Positions 8,521 to 15,994 of a stretch of 64,000 nt of DNA are shown here, in pieces. Position 1 is the first letter of the stretch. Every line of letters starts with the position of its first letter. The notes beneath the pieces are model-generated. The model was not told where the DNA came from. It searched no databases and worked only from the letters and a program-made list of their open reading frames with translations. Position numbers and translations under genes: made by a program. The DNA lies in NCBI RefSeq assembly GCF_900100185.1, contig NZ_FNEN01000010.1, forward strand, positions 45,385 through 109,384, given 5' to 3'. The stretch is from Natribacillus halophilus. Lineage in GTDB: Bacteria > Bacillota > Bacilli > Bacillales > Marinococcaceae.

Positions 8521-9232
8521 TGTTCTTGCCGTATCCGGACCAGCTGCATAAAGCCACATTCCTTGAACGTCCCAACCGTTTTATCATCCGAGGAAAAAAA
8601 GAAGATGGTGAAGTCATCACCGCTCATCTCCCTGATCCGGGGCGCTTAAAAGAATTGCTCCTCCCGGGCCGCCCGATTTGGCTGCGCTATGTTGACGACC
8701 CGAACCGTAAGACGAAGTGGTCGGCAGTGCTTTGTGAAAGCGAAGATGGGCGCGTTTACGTGTCATTGGACACAACCCTGCCCAACCGCTTGATCACCCG
8801 TGCATTGCAGGAAGGAAGATTGAGCCCTCTCTCGGCCTACAGATATGTTCAGCGGGAGTACACCTTCGCGGGGGCGCGTTGGGATTTTTGCTGGAAAAGG
8901 ATCATCACCCCCTGCTGTTGGAAGTGAAAAGTGTGACCCTTGCCGAGGACGGCGTTGCTTATTTCCCTGATGCCGTGACCGCTCGTGGCACAAGGCACGT
9001 GCAAAAGTTGGCGGATATTCAAGAGGCTGGAACCCATGAAGCGGCGGTGTTATTTGTCGTCCAACGTGGGGATGTTAAAAACGTTCGTCCTGCGACGCAC
9101 ATCGATCCCAAATTTTCTGCCGCGTTGCAACAAGCGGCCACCCGGGGCGTGCAAATGCTGGCGATGACAACAGATGTCGACTTACACGGCGTGACGCTGG
9201 GATCACGGCGTATTCCTGTATTTTTTAACTAG
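8520..9232 (+). pseudogene. sfsA: SfsA-family protein with a -1 frameshift
   Basis: Homologue of sugar fermentation stimulation protein SfsA, a small nuclease-like DNA-binding protein. The first part (8520-8890) holds the OB-fold-like N-terminus (Phe-Leu-Glu-Arg-Pro-Asn-Arg-Phe...His-Leu-Pro-Asp-Pro-Gly-Arg-Leu). The second part, read in another frame from about 8885, holds the nuclease-like core (Leu-Leu-Glu-Val-Lys-Ser, Pro-Asp-Ala-Val-Thr-Ala-Arg-Gly, His-Ile-Asp-Pro). One T is missing from a T run at 8885-8889; restoring it gives one frame of about 237 codons. The ATG overlaps the glcD stop by one base, implying one operon. This is the second homopolymer break within 550 bases. Confidence 0.83.
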
Positions 9233-9246
9233 AAAGGAACGATAAA

Positions 9247-9813
9247 ATGGCTTTGAACGAATGGTTTGCAAAAGGCATGAGTCCGGGAACGTACATGGAA
9301 CAGATGACGAAGCACAAGGAAAATCTCCACTATATCTACGAACGCTTCAGCGTCACGGATGATGAACGATTGACGACGTTAAAACAGAAAAATGACCGCG
9401 TGATCGTACTCACGGAAGATTGGTGCGGAGACGCGATGCTGAATGTGCCGATTTTATTTCACATCGCGGAGCAGGCAAATATGGATGTATCGTTATTGCT
9501 GAGAGACAGCAACCTGGAGCTTATGGATCAATACTTGACGAATGGAAAGTCGCGCTCGATTCCTATCTTTATTTTCATCGATCAGGACGGGAACGAAGTG
9601 ACGACGTGGGGGCCGCGTGCGCCGGAAATGCAGGCGAAAGTGGAAGAACTCTTTAAGGCGTTACCGGCAAAAGATGACCCTGATTATGAGCAAAAATGGA
9701 AAGAAACGATCGCGACGATGACAGAGATGTTGCGCGATGATGAAAACAACTGGCATACGGTGTACGAAAGCATCATAAACACGTTGGAAAGAGCAGAAAA
9801 AATGCCGTCCTGA
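9247..9813 (+). CDS. Thioredoxin-family protein with a single active-site Cys
   Basis: 188 residues with a thioredoxin fold (Thioredoxin_9-like). The active-site region reads Thr-Glu-Asp-Trp-Cys-Gly-Asp-Ala, so Cys60 is present but the resolving Cys of Cys-x-x-Cys is Ala63. The cis-Pro region is Ser-Ile-Pro-Ile-Phe. A monothiol protein of this type could mix disulfides with low-molecular-weight thiols. It is notable that the bacillithiol deacetylase gene is its convergent neighbour, but a functional link is only inference. Good Shine-Dalgarno (AGAAAGGA) 15 bases after sfsA. Shares a terminator with bshB2. Confidence 0.78.
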   Translation: MALNEWFAKGMSPGTYMEQMTKHKENLHYIYERFSVTDDERLTTLKQKNDRVIVLTEDWCGDAMLNVPILFHIAEQANMDVSLLLRDSNLELMDQYLTNGKSRSIPIFIFIDQDGNEVTTWGPRAPEMQAKVEELFKALPAKDDPDYEQKWKETIATMTEMLRDDENNWHTVYESIINTLERAEKMPS

Positions 9814-9831
9814 TCGATCAGGGCGGCATTT
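9800..9831. terminator. Bidirectional terminator between convergent genes
   Basis: A long near-perfect hairpin (AAATGCCG...CGGCATTT with an inner CCTGATC/GATCAGG stem) spans the stop codon of the thioredoxin-family gene and ends just before bshB2. Confidence 0.8.
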
Positions 9832-9838
9832 GCCTTCT

Positions 9839-10507
9839 CTATAGCTCGTAAATCCAAAACTGCTCGTAGCGAATCCACGCTTCCGTATCCTCATCGCCTT
9901 CGGCCAATTTCTGTTTCGTAATCGCGGTCACTTCCTGCATTTGACTTTCGTGGGCCGCGATCGCCTCGAGCTTTCGATCCATCCAATCGCCGATGTCATA
10001 TTCAATGTCAGGCTCGCCGATTTCCTCGACGGAGCGGGCGTCAATCGCTTTCGTGTGCAATTTCGGCCGCTCATTTTCCGGAATGCGTTTCATCGCCTCA
10101 ACCACGGCTGCGCCGGTGGCATCATGATCCGGATGGATGCTTAATCCCGGATAAAACGTAATGACGAGCGAAGGATTGACATCCATGATGACTTCTTTTA
10201 AGTGCGCGGCAACGGTATCGAGCTCTTCAAATTCCAGCGTTTTATCCCGGTAGCCAAGATGACGGATCTCATCCACTCCCATGACTTCAGAGGCATTCGC
10301 CATTTCTTCACGGCGAACGAGCGGTAAGGTTTCCCGGTTGGCGACAGGGGGATTTCCCCAATTTCGACCCATCTCACCTAACGTTAATGAAGCAACGGTT
10401 ACTTTCGTTCCGTGCTTTTTTTTATGCATCATGACCGTTCCCGCGGCCGAAAATGTTTCATCATCGGGGTGGGGAAAAAGCAATAGAATGTGGCGTTCTT
10501 GATTCAT
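9839..10507 (-). CDS. bshB2: Bacillithiol biosynthesis deacetylase BshB2
   Basis: 222 residues of the PIG-L/LmbE zinc deacetylase family: Pro-His-Pro-Asp-Asp-Glu near the N-terminus and His-Pro-Asp-His in the middle give the zinc ligands. It removes the acetyl group from GlcNAc-malate in bacillithiol synthesis. The upstream partner is a YojF homologue, with ATG/stop overlap (10504-10507), exactly the yojF-yojG(bshB2) arrangement of Bacillus subtilis, which supports the B2 assignment over BshB1. Cytosolic. Confidence 0.9.
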   Translation of the reverse strand: MNQERHILLLFPHPDDETFSAAGTVMMHKKKHGTKVTVASLTLGEMGRNWGNPPVANRETLPLVRREEMANASEVMGVDEIRHLGYRDKTLEFEELDTVAAHLKEVIMDVNPSLVITFYPGLSIHPDHDATGAAVVEAMKRIPENERPKLHTKAIDARSVEEIGEPDIEYDIGDWMDRKLEAIAAHESQMQEVTAITKQKLAEGDEDTEAWIRYEQFWIYEL

Positions 10508-10869
10508 GTCGTGTCCACTCCTTCTTCAAAAGGGACTGTACTGAGTTGCAGGGCGACGGACAGTTTGCCTTGTTCGTCAAGCCCATACAAATACAAGGAT
10601 TCATTCGCTTTTTCTTCAAATGCGGTCAATCCTTCCGCGAAAATCCAGCCGTCTTCGGTTTTTAAACCGACGCGAAAAGGATCATCACCGCTGATTTTTC
10701 CGTGCAGGACGTTCACACGGGCGTTACGAACGAAACCGCCGGAGGCTTGAAACTTGCCGTGTCGGTAAGCGGCGTAAGCGCCGTTCGTTAGCTCAAAATG
10801 GACATATATTTGTTGACCCTTGAACGTATTCAACGCTGTCTGTACAGCGTCTGCCTGTATATTTTTCAT
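10504..10869 (-). CDS. yojF: YojF family protein (DUF1806)
   Basis: 121 residues, soluble, of the YojF/DUF1806 family that precedes bshB2 in Bacillus. The Tyr-Val-His-Phe-Glu-Leu-Thr-Asn-Gly-Ala-Tyr and Gly-Gly-Phe-Val-Arg-Asn segments are characteristic. Its biochemical role is unknown; the overlap with bshB2 suggests a link to thiol metabolism. GGAGACTT precedes the ATG, and the divergent gene is an LD-carboxypeptidase. Confidence 0.85.
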   Translation of the reverse strand: MKNIQADAVQTALNTFKGQQIYVHFELTNGAYAAYRHGKFQASGGFVRNARVNVLHGKISGDDPFRVGLKTEDGWIFAEGLTAFEEKANESLYLYGLDEQGKLSVALQLSTVPFEEGVDTT

Positions 10870-10984
10870 AATAAGTCTCCTAGAAAAAAACGATTATAGT
10901 TGTATTGTACATTTTCACAAATCAGTTTTAAACAAAAACGATTTCGCATAGTGATGGAAAAAACATAGGAAGCGGGGAGCTAAA

Positions 10985-11902
10985 ATGGCCGTTCAGCCAC
11001 CGATCGTGCAGGCAGGGGATACGGTAGGGATCGTGACGTTAGGCAGTCCGCTGGAAGCCGCAACGATCGATGCGCGTGTACAATATCTGGAAGCGATGGG
11101 TTTAAATGTTGTGCTTGGCAATCATGTCTACGATTGGGATGGGTTTTTAGCCGCAAGTAACGAGGAGCGGGCGGCAGATTTGATGGCGATGTTCGAAAAC
11201 GATGATGTAAACATGATCCTGCCGACGCGTGGCGGGGTAGGGGTGGCGGGCATTCTGCCTTATTTGGATTATCCGCTGATACATGCCCGTCCGAAATGGC
11301 TCAGTGGCTACAGTGATATTACGGTCCTTCTTAACGCGCTCTATCAATTTGGAAATATTATTAGTTTGCACAGCTTAATGCTCATTGATTTTCGGGCCAC
11401 GACCCCTGCATATAATTTCGAGCAGTTTTTCAGTGTCGTTTCTTCCGCGGACATCACCCATGAGATCGTGAACCCGCCTGATTTTCCGCCTCTCAATGGA
11501 CGGGTGCCCGGAAATGTGACGGGACCGATCGTCGGCGGGAATCTGGCGTCTTTTGTGGGGACGTTGGGGACGGCATTTGAAACGGATACCACGGGGTCTA
11601 TTTTATTTTTGGAAGAAGTGAATGAACCGATCAATACGGTGTATCGATGGATGCAACACCTTGAGCAAGCAGGGAAGTTCGCGGATTGCGAGGGCATTAT
11701 CCTCGGCGAATGCAGTGACTGCCAGATCGCCTATGGGCAGGATTATGAAGACTTGATCGAAAATTTTTTTGTACCCATGGGTAAGCCGTTAATTACAGGA
11801 CTGGCAAGCGGCCACGGCACATATAAAGCGGCGGTCCCGATCGGAGCTGTAGCGAACCTTAACAGCGAAGAGGGAACGATTACGGTGGTGAGCGAAGGAT
11901 AA
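10985..11902 (+). CDS. LD-carboxypeptidase, peptidase family S66
   Basis: 305 residues. Family S66 includes muramoyl-tetrapeptide LD-carboxypeptidases (LdcA, YkfA) and the microcin-C resistance protein MccF. Visible motifs are the N-terminal Pro-x-Gly-Asp-Thr-Val-Gly-Ile-Val, Pro-Thr-Arg-Gly-Gly-Val-Gly, the nucleophile motif Ser-Gly-Tyr-Ser-Asp-Ile-Thr, a central Gly-Gly-Asn-Leu and the C-terminal Gly-His-Gly that supplies the catalytic His. No signal peptide, so probably cytosolic murein-peptide recycling. Good Shine-Dalgarno (GGAAGCGGGGAG). Monocistronic as far as visible. Confidence 0.87.
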   Translation: MAVQPPIVQAGDTVGIVTLGSPLEAATIDARVQYLEAMGLNVVLGNHVYDWDGFLAASNEERAADLMAMFENDDVNMILPTRGGVGVAGILPYLDYPLIHARPKWLSGYSDITVLLNALYQFGNIISLHSLMLIDFRATTPAYNFEQFFSVVSSADITHEIVNPPDFPPLNGRVPGNVTGPIVGGNLASFVGTLGTAFETDTTGSILFLEEVNEPINTVYRWMQHLEQAGKFADCEGIILGECSDCQIAYGQDYEDLIENFFVPMGKPLITGLASGHGTYKAAVPIGAVANLNSEEGTITVVSEG

Positions 11903-11958
11903 CGTTTGCCTAATCGCTTGCTGGGGAAAAGAGGGGGTGGATAAAGGAGGCTATATGC

Positions 11959-12486
11959 ATGAAGAAGTTTGGAATGATGACATTATCCGTCGTTTTTGCG
12001 GCGAGTCTCTCCGCGTGTGGAGATGGTGAGGAAGCACCGGAGGAAGACGGAACTGCAGATACGAACGATGATATTGAAGTGGAAGAAGAAAACGAAGTGG
12101 ATGTTGATGATGAGACGGAGGAAGATGAAGACGAAGACACGGATGCAGATGATGAATGGTACGAAGCTCTACCATATGACGAGTTCGAATTAGAAGCCGA
12201 ATATGGTGATGGGGAATACGAAGCCGAGTACGAATATGAAGGCGGAAACCCCGAAGCGGAAATCGAGGACGAACGGAATGGCGAAGACATTGAACTCGAA
12301 GGTGAAGAGGCCTTAGAGGAACTTTCCGGCATCCTCCCGGAGATGGACATTGATGAGGATTCCAGCGACGATGAAGTGTTGGAAGCCGCTATCGATGCTT
12401 TTGAACTGGATGAAGATTACAGTGAGCTTGAAGTGGAAATAGAGTTCTTCGACGGCGGGGAAACTGAAGTAGAAGATGAAGATTAA
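11959..12486 (+). CDS. Highly acidic YusW-like lipoprotein
   Basis: 175 residues. A signal peptide ends in a lipobox Leu-Ser-Ala-Cys (Cys20). An extremely Asp/Glu-rich linker (about 25-75) follows, then a YusW-like domain with repeated Phe-Glu-Leu-Glu-Ala-Glu-Tyr and Glu-Tyr-Glu-Tyr-Glu strands. It would be anchored on the outer face of the membrane. The acidity fits a surface protein of a salt-adapted bacterium. Function of YusW is unknown. AAAGGAGG lies upstream. The stop overlaps the end of the convergent CHY gene. Confidence 0.75.
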   Translation: MKKFGMMTLSVVFAASLSACGDGEEAPEEDGTADTNDDIEVEEENEVDVDDETEEDEDEDTDADDEWYEALPYDEFELEAEYGDGEYEAEYEYEGGNPEAEIEDERNGEDIELEGEEALEELSGILPEMDIDEDSSDDEVLEAAIDAFELDEDYSELEVEIEFFDGGETEVEDED

Positions 12487-12803
12487 GCCTGTGTGTCAAA
12501 ATAAAGATGATAATGATATTTGCATCCTTCATTGAAAAGAGCGTGGCAATGCAGGCAGTGATCGGTACCGAAGTATGCCCGGATCGTGTGTTCATACCCG
12601 CACACCCCACATAATAGGGCGCGTTCATCAAATTGGTCTTTTTTCCAGACGGAAATGGGATGATCTTCACATTCCCGGTGGCATTGATAACAGGGGTAAT
12701 ATTTTCCGCAACAGTGAAACTTAATGGCGATAATATCTTTTGCGGTCGCGTAATGAACGCAGCGGGTTTGCCGGTCGGTCAGTTTTCCATAGACGTGCGG
12801 CAT
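12483..12803 (-). CDS. CHY-type zinc finger protein
   Basis: 106 residues rich in Cys and His: Thr-Arg-Cys-Val-His-Tyr, Lys-Phe-His-Cys-Cys, Tyr-Pro-Cys-Tyr-Gln-Cys-His, a Cys-x2-Cys knuckle (Leu-Cys-Gly-Val-Cys-Gly) and a closing Cys-x2-Cys. These are the metal ligands of the CHY zinc finger family. ATG 12803 is chosen because AAGGGAGGG lies just upstream. Cellular role in bacilli not established. Four-base overlap with the convergent lipoprotein gene. Confidence 0.85.
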   Translation of the reverse strand: MPHVYGKLTDRQTRCVHYATAKDIIAIKFHCCGKYYPCYQCHRECEDHPISVWKKDQFDERALLCGVCGYEHTIRAYFGTDHCLHCHALFNEGCKYHYHLYFDTQA

Positions 12804-12911
12804 TGGCTTCCCTCCCTTGCCCTCAGTGTAACAAAAAAATTTGCTATTCACCCACTGAAGGTTATAATAAATGTAGGAAAAAATCCCGGTAAGGGAGGCT
12901 CACCCAGTAAA

Positions 12912-13313
12912 ATGAACCAAAAAAATATCAGGTGGCGTCAGCGATTTGAAAACTTTGAACGGGCCTACAACCAACTCAGCGAAGCCGTGACACGTTTGGA
13001 GAATCTCAGCACTTTGGAAAAAGAAGGATTAATCCAGAGATTTGAGTACACGTTTGAGCTGGCCTGGAAAACAGTGAAGGATTACTTGGAAGCACAAGAC
13101 GTAGCCGCTGGTTACCCAAGAGAAGTGATAAAATCAGCTTTTTATTACGGTCTCATCAAAGATGGGGAAACATGGATGGACATGCTCGAAAAAAGACATT
13201 TGATGGCGCATACGTATAATGAAGCCCGCTTCAACAACCTCATCGACAAAATCAAAGATGAGTATTACGACGCATTAACCCAAGTTTATCGTGATCTGAG
13301 TGAACAAATATGA
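12912..13313 (+). CDS. HI0074/HepT-like HEPN protein
   Basis: 133 residues, all-helical, of the nucleotidyltransferase substrate-binding (HI0074, HEPN) family. Typical segments are Phe-Glu-Tyr-Thr-Phe-Glu-Leu-Ala-Trp-Lys-Thr and the Arg-His-Leu-Met-Ala-His motif, which fits the R-x4-6-H signature of HEPN RNases. It overlaps the next gene by four bases (ATGA), forming a two-gene HEPN/MNT module. In characterised HepT/MntA systems the HEPN protein is an RNase toxin silenced by AMPylation. That function is inferred for this pair. AGGGAGG lies 13 bases upstream of the ATG. Confidence 0.82.
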   Translation: MNQKNIRWRQRFENFERAYNQLSEAVTRLENLSTLEKEGLIQRFEYTFELAWKTVKDYLEAQDVAAGYPREVIKSAFYYGLIKDGETWMDMLEKRHLMAHTYNEARFNNLIDKIKDEYYDALTQVYRDLSEQI

Positions 13314-13624
13314 CATTCGGACTGCCGGAGAAAAGCAGGAATATGATTATCAAGGAACTGAAACAAAGAAAAGAGATCAAGGAAGCAGCCATTTTTGGAA
13401 GCCGTGCCATGGGGAATTATAAAAATGGGTCAGACGTTGATCTCGTTATATATGGTCCGGAGGTTACTGAACACGTGATCAGCCAACTCCGTATAACGCT
13501 TAATGAAGAACTGCCCTTGCCCTATTATTTCGATATCGTTCATTATGAAACAATATCTTCCGATCCGTTAAAAGAACACATAGACAGTGTTTCACGGTCA
13601 CTTTATCAGCCCAACCCGTTATAA
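13310..13624 (+). CDS. Minimal nucleotidyltransferase (MntA/HI0073-like)
   Basis: 104 residues of the MNT family. The active-site motif Gly-Ser-Arg-Ala-Met-Gly followed by Ser-Asp-Val-Asp-Leu gives the GSx10DxD signature, and a third acidic residue is available in Phe-Asp-Ile-Val. It would transfer AMP to the HEPN partner encoded just upstream, acting as its antitoxin. Four-base overlap with the HEPN gene supports coupled expression. Intact by appearance. Confidence 0.82.
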   Translation: MTFGLPEKSRNMIIKELKQRKEIKEAAIFGSRAMGNYKNGSDVDLVIYGPEVTEHVISQLRITLNEELPLPYYFDIVHYETISSDPLKEHIDSVSRSLYQPNPL

Positions 13625-13698
13625 AGAAAACTTGGGTTATCGCCAAGCCTGGCGAAAGCCTTAGTTGCACTTATGCATGATAAGAAAGTTATACTTTT
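13622..13698 (-). repeat. Dispersed two-hairpin repeat, copy A (inverted)
   Basis: Nearly identical to the reverse complement of the copy at 14313-14402. It starts two bases before the end of the nucleotidyltransferase gene. Together copies A and B form inverted repeats around the cold-shock gene. Confidence 0.85.
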
Positions 13699-13700
13699 GT

Positions 13701-13793
13701 ATGAAAACAACCATTATTGGAGCAGCGCAAACCAATCAGTATAACCAACATATGTCACGATTATACTTTTTGCGCTAAATCAGTTGTTTTCAT
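13701..13793. repeat. 93-bp nested palindrome
   Basis: Three concentric arm pairs: ATGAAAACAAC (13701-13711) with GTTGTTTTCAT (13783-13793), GCGCAAA (13725-13731) with TTTGCGC (13769-13775), and AGTATAA (13738-13744) with TTATACT (13761-13767). No coding potential. Confidence 0.8.
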
Positions 13794-13861
13794 GGTAGAT
13801 GGTGGCTACCGGCAGCGTAGCCACATTGTTTCTTATCTGCTAAAAAAACTGCGTATGATAT

Positions 13862-13890
13862 TTGCCAAACGCGTTACACTGTGATATAGT
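13862..13890 (+). promoter_or_regulatory. Sigma-A promoter of the cold-shock gene
   Basis: TTGCCA (13862-13867), 17-bp spacer, TATAGT (13885-13890). Predicted start near 13897 gives a leader of about 157 nt. Confidence 0.6.
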
Positions 13891-14053
13891 CAAAATGTCG
13901 AAAGTGATTGAATGTACGGTGTCAAATTTTTTCGGCCTCTGCTTTTAAGTTTAGGACGCAAAAAGGTTCACCCCGTTTCAATTATTTTTAGCAAAATTTG
14001 GTTCAAGAAGGAACGGACCTTTTTGGACTGCCTATTCAAAGGAGGCCATAAGC

Positions 14054-14251
14054 ATGACCGGTAAGGTAAAATGGTTCAACGCCGAAAAAGGATTCGGTTT
14101 CATCGAGCGTGAAGACGGAGACGATGTATTCGTACATTTCTCTGCGATCCAACAAGAAGGTTTCAAAACGTTGGATGACGGCCAGGATGTAGAATTCGAA
14201 ATCGTCGAAGGCGATCGCGGACCGCAAGCAGCTAACGTTGTAGGTCTGTAA
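14054..14251 (+). CDS. Cold-shock protein (CspA/CspB family)
   Basis: 65 residues, a single OB-fold RNA chaperone. RNP1 is Lys-Gly-Phe-Gly-Phe-Ile-Glu and RNP2 is Val-Phe-Val-His-Phe; Lys-Trp-Phe-Asn near the N-terminus is also diagnostic. Strong Shine-Dalgarno (AAAGGAGG) 7-8 bases upstream. Long leader and own promoter fit cold-shock regulation at the mRNA level. The next gene is a DEAD-box RNA helicase, a common functional partner in RNA remodelling in the cold. Whether this is the cspB, cspC or cspD orthologue cannot be told from sequence alone. Confidence 0.95.
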   Translation: MTGKVKWFNAEKGFGFIEREDGDDVFVHFSAIQQEGFKTLDDGQDVEFEIVEGDRGPQAANVVGL

Positions 14252-14277
14252 ACAGCGTTGAATACTCAGGAATAGAG

Positions 14278-14308
14278 GGGGTATATTCCAATGGGAATAT
14301 ACCCCTTT
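14278..14308 (+). terminator. Terminator after the cold-shock gene
   Basis: A 12-bp stem GGGGTATATTCC (14278-14289) with GGAATATACCCC (14294-14305), then TTT. The T run is short. Confidence 0.65.
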
Positions 14309-14312
14309 CATG

Positions 14313-14402
14313 TGCAGGTAAGAAAGTATAAACCACTTTCTTATCCTGCATAAGTGCAACTAAGGCTTTTGCCAGGCTTGGCGATAAGCCAAGTTTTCTT
14401 TA
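14313..14402 (+). repeat. Dispersed two-hairpin repeat, copy B (fullest copy)
   Basis: First hairpin: TGCAGGTAAGAAAGT with ACTTTCTTATCCTGCA (14313-14350). Second hairpin: CTTGGC/GCCAAG followed by TTTTCTTT, which also resembles a terminator. Related copies lie at 13622 (inverted), 21951 (partial) and 47714 (internal deletion). Confidence 0.87.
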
Positions 14403-14433
14403 ACAAAAGGAGAAATAAAGGAGCAACCGTTGA

Positions 14434-15864
14434 ATGAAGTTTGCAGAACTGGATTTACCCCCCTATCTGTTAAAAAGTGTCGAACAGATGGGGTTTACAG
14501 AAGCCACGGCCATACAGGAGAAAATCCTGCCCGTCGCCCGCGAGGGACGTGATGTCATCGGCCAGGCCCAGACCGGAACCGGAAAGACCGCAGCCTTTGG
14601 GCTGCCGATCATCGAAAACGTCGATCCCGAGGATCCGAAAGTACAAGCCCTTATTTTAACACCGACCCGCGAATTGGCTGTCCAGGTTTCCGAAGAAATC
14701 AATAGACTCGGACATACAAAAAATGTTAAGTCTGTGGCTGTGTACGGCGGAGCCGACATGGGCCGGCAAATTCGGGAATTAAAATCGCGCCCCTCCATCA
14801 TTGTCGCAACGCCCGGGCGTTATATGGATCATACCCGACGCAGGACGATTCGTCCGCAATCGATTCGTACGGTGGTGCTTGATGAAGCTGATGAAATGTT
14901 GAGCATGGGTTTCATCGAAGATATTGAAACGATTCTGGAAGAGATTCCGAACCAGCGCCAAACCCTGTTATTTTCAGCGACGATGCCGAATCGTTTAAAA
15001 ACCGTCGCCGATCGTTTCATGACGGAGCCGCAAACCGTTTCGGTGAAAGCGAAAGCGATGACGGTGTCCAATACGGAACAATTGGTCACAAAAGTTCCGG
15101 AAAAGCAGAAGTTATCGGCCCTCGGTCGCTGGATTGATTTTGAGGCCCCGGAGCTCGCGATCATTTTCGGCCGGACGAAACGGCGGGTGGATGAACTGTC
15201 TGAGGCGCTGGAACAGCAAGGATACGAAGCCGCCGGCATTCATGGCGATATGAAGCAGGCGCAGCGGACGAATGTGTTGAATCGTTTCAAAAAAGGGGCC
15301 GTGAAGTATCTCGTCGCGACAGACGTGGCCGCCCGCGGCATTGATGTGACCGGTGTGACCCATGTGTTTAATTTCGATATGCCGCAGGACTCGGAAAGTT
15401 ACGTTCACCGTATCGGGAGAACCGGGCGTGCCGGGCAGTCGGGAAAAGCCATTACTTTTGCCGCTCCCGTCGAAATGGATCATATCGAGATGATCGAGAA
15501 AGCAACGAATGGAAAAATAAAACGCGTTGACGTCCCGAGCGACCGCGAAGCGGAGAGCGCCAGGCAGGAACGCGCGGCTGAAGAGCTCAGCAAAATCATT
15601 GCAAAAGAAGGCCATCACGGGCTGGAGCCCATGGCCGAAAGATTATTGCAAGAGCACGAAAGTGTGACGGTCGTCGCCGCCGCCCTTTCAATGCTGCAAA
15701 AGGGTAAAAGGGAAACGACGAAAAAACTTACCGGAGAACCGCCGATGGTCCATCGAAAGAAAAGAAAACCTGCCGGTAAAAAACAGGGCCGTCATTATCA
15801 GAATCGTCGTGGCGGACGCCGCGATCGAGGGTCTGCCCCTCAAGGACGCAGACGTTCCGGGTAA
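14434..15864 (+). CDS. cshA: DEAD-box RNA helicase CshA
   Basis: 476 residues with all helicase motifs in order: Q motif (Phe-Thr-Glu-Ala-Thr-Ala-Ile-Gln), Ala-Gln-Thr-Gly-Thr-Gly-Lys-Thr (I), Pro-Thr-Arg-Glu-Leu-Ala (Ia), Asp-Glu-Ala-Asp (II), Ser-Ala-Thr (III) and His-Arg-Ile-Gly-Arg-Thr-Gly-Arg (VI). The C-terminal tail is Arg/Lys/Gly-rich, as in CshA, which acts in mRNA decay and ribosome assembly. AAAGGAG lies about 10 bases before the ATG. It follows a cold-shock gene and has its own terminator. CshA rather than CshB is favoured by length and tail, but not proven. Confidence 0.88.
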   Translation: MKFAELDLPPYLLKSVEQMGFTEATAIQEKILPVAREGRDVIGQAQTGTGKTAAFGLPIIENVDPEDPKVQALILTPTRELAVQVSEEINRLGHTKNVKSVAVYGGADMGRQIRELKSRPSIIVATPGRYMDHTRRRTIRPQSIRTVVLDEADEMLSMGFIEDIETILEEIPNQRQTLLFSATMPNRLKTVADRFMTEPQTVSVKAKAMTVSNTEQLVTKVPEKQKLSALGRWIDFEAPELAIIFGRTKRRVDELSEALEQQGYEAAGIHGDMKQAQRTNVLNRFKKGAVKYLVATDVAARGIDVTGVTHVFNFDMPQDSESYVHRIGRTGRAGQSGKAITFAAPVEMDHIEMIEKATNGKIKRVDVPSDREAESARQERAAEELSKIIAKEGHHGLEPMAERLLQEHESVTVVAAALSMLQKGKRETTKKLTGEPPMVHRKKRKPAGKKQGRHYQNRRGGRRDRGSAPQGRRRSG

Positions 15865-15874
15865 TAAGATGTCC

Positions 15875-15912
15875 AAACGAGTGAGAGGGATGTGCCTGAT
15901 TGCTCGTTTTTT
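15875..15912 (+). terminator. Terminator of cshA
   Basis: AAACGAG (15875-15881) pairs with CTCGTTT (15903-15909), followed by a T run. Confidence 0.7.
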
Positions 15913-15994
15913 ATTATGTTTTTTATTACGTTTTTTGACTTATTTTGCTAGAATAAGACAAACGCCATGAATTTGAAGAGAGGTTGGTGATCAT

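Larger units (their letters stand above)
13625..14053. other. Region upstream of the cold-shock gene
   Basis: 430 bases without a gene. It contains repeat copy A, a 93-base nested palindrome, a GTGGCTAC/GTAGCCAC hairpin (13802-13824) that could terminate transcription from the left, the csp promoter (13862-13890), and a leader of about 155 bases typical in length for cold-shock mRNAs. Confidence 0.7.

Noticed and set aside
11910..12350. Serine-rich minus-strand frame
   Set aside because: It is the antisense of the Asp/Glu-rich lipoprotein gene; the Ser runs reflect GAT/GAA codons read backwards.
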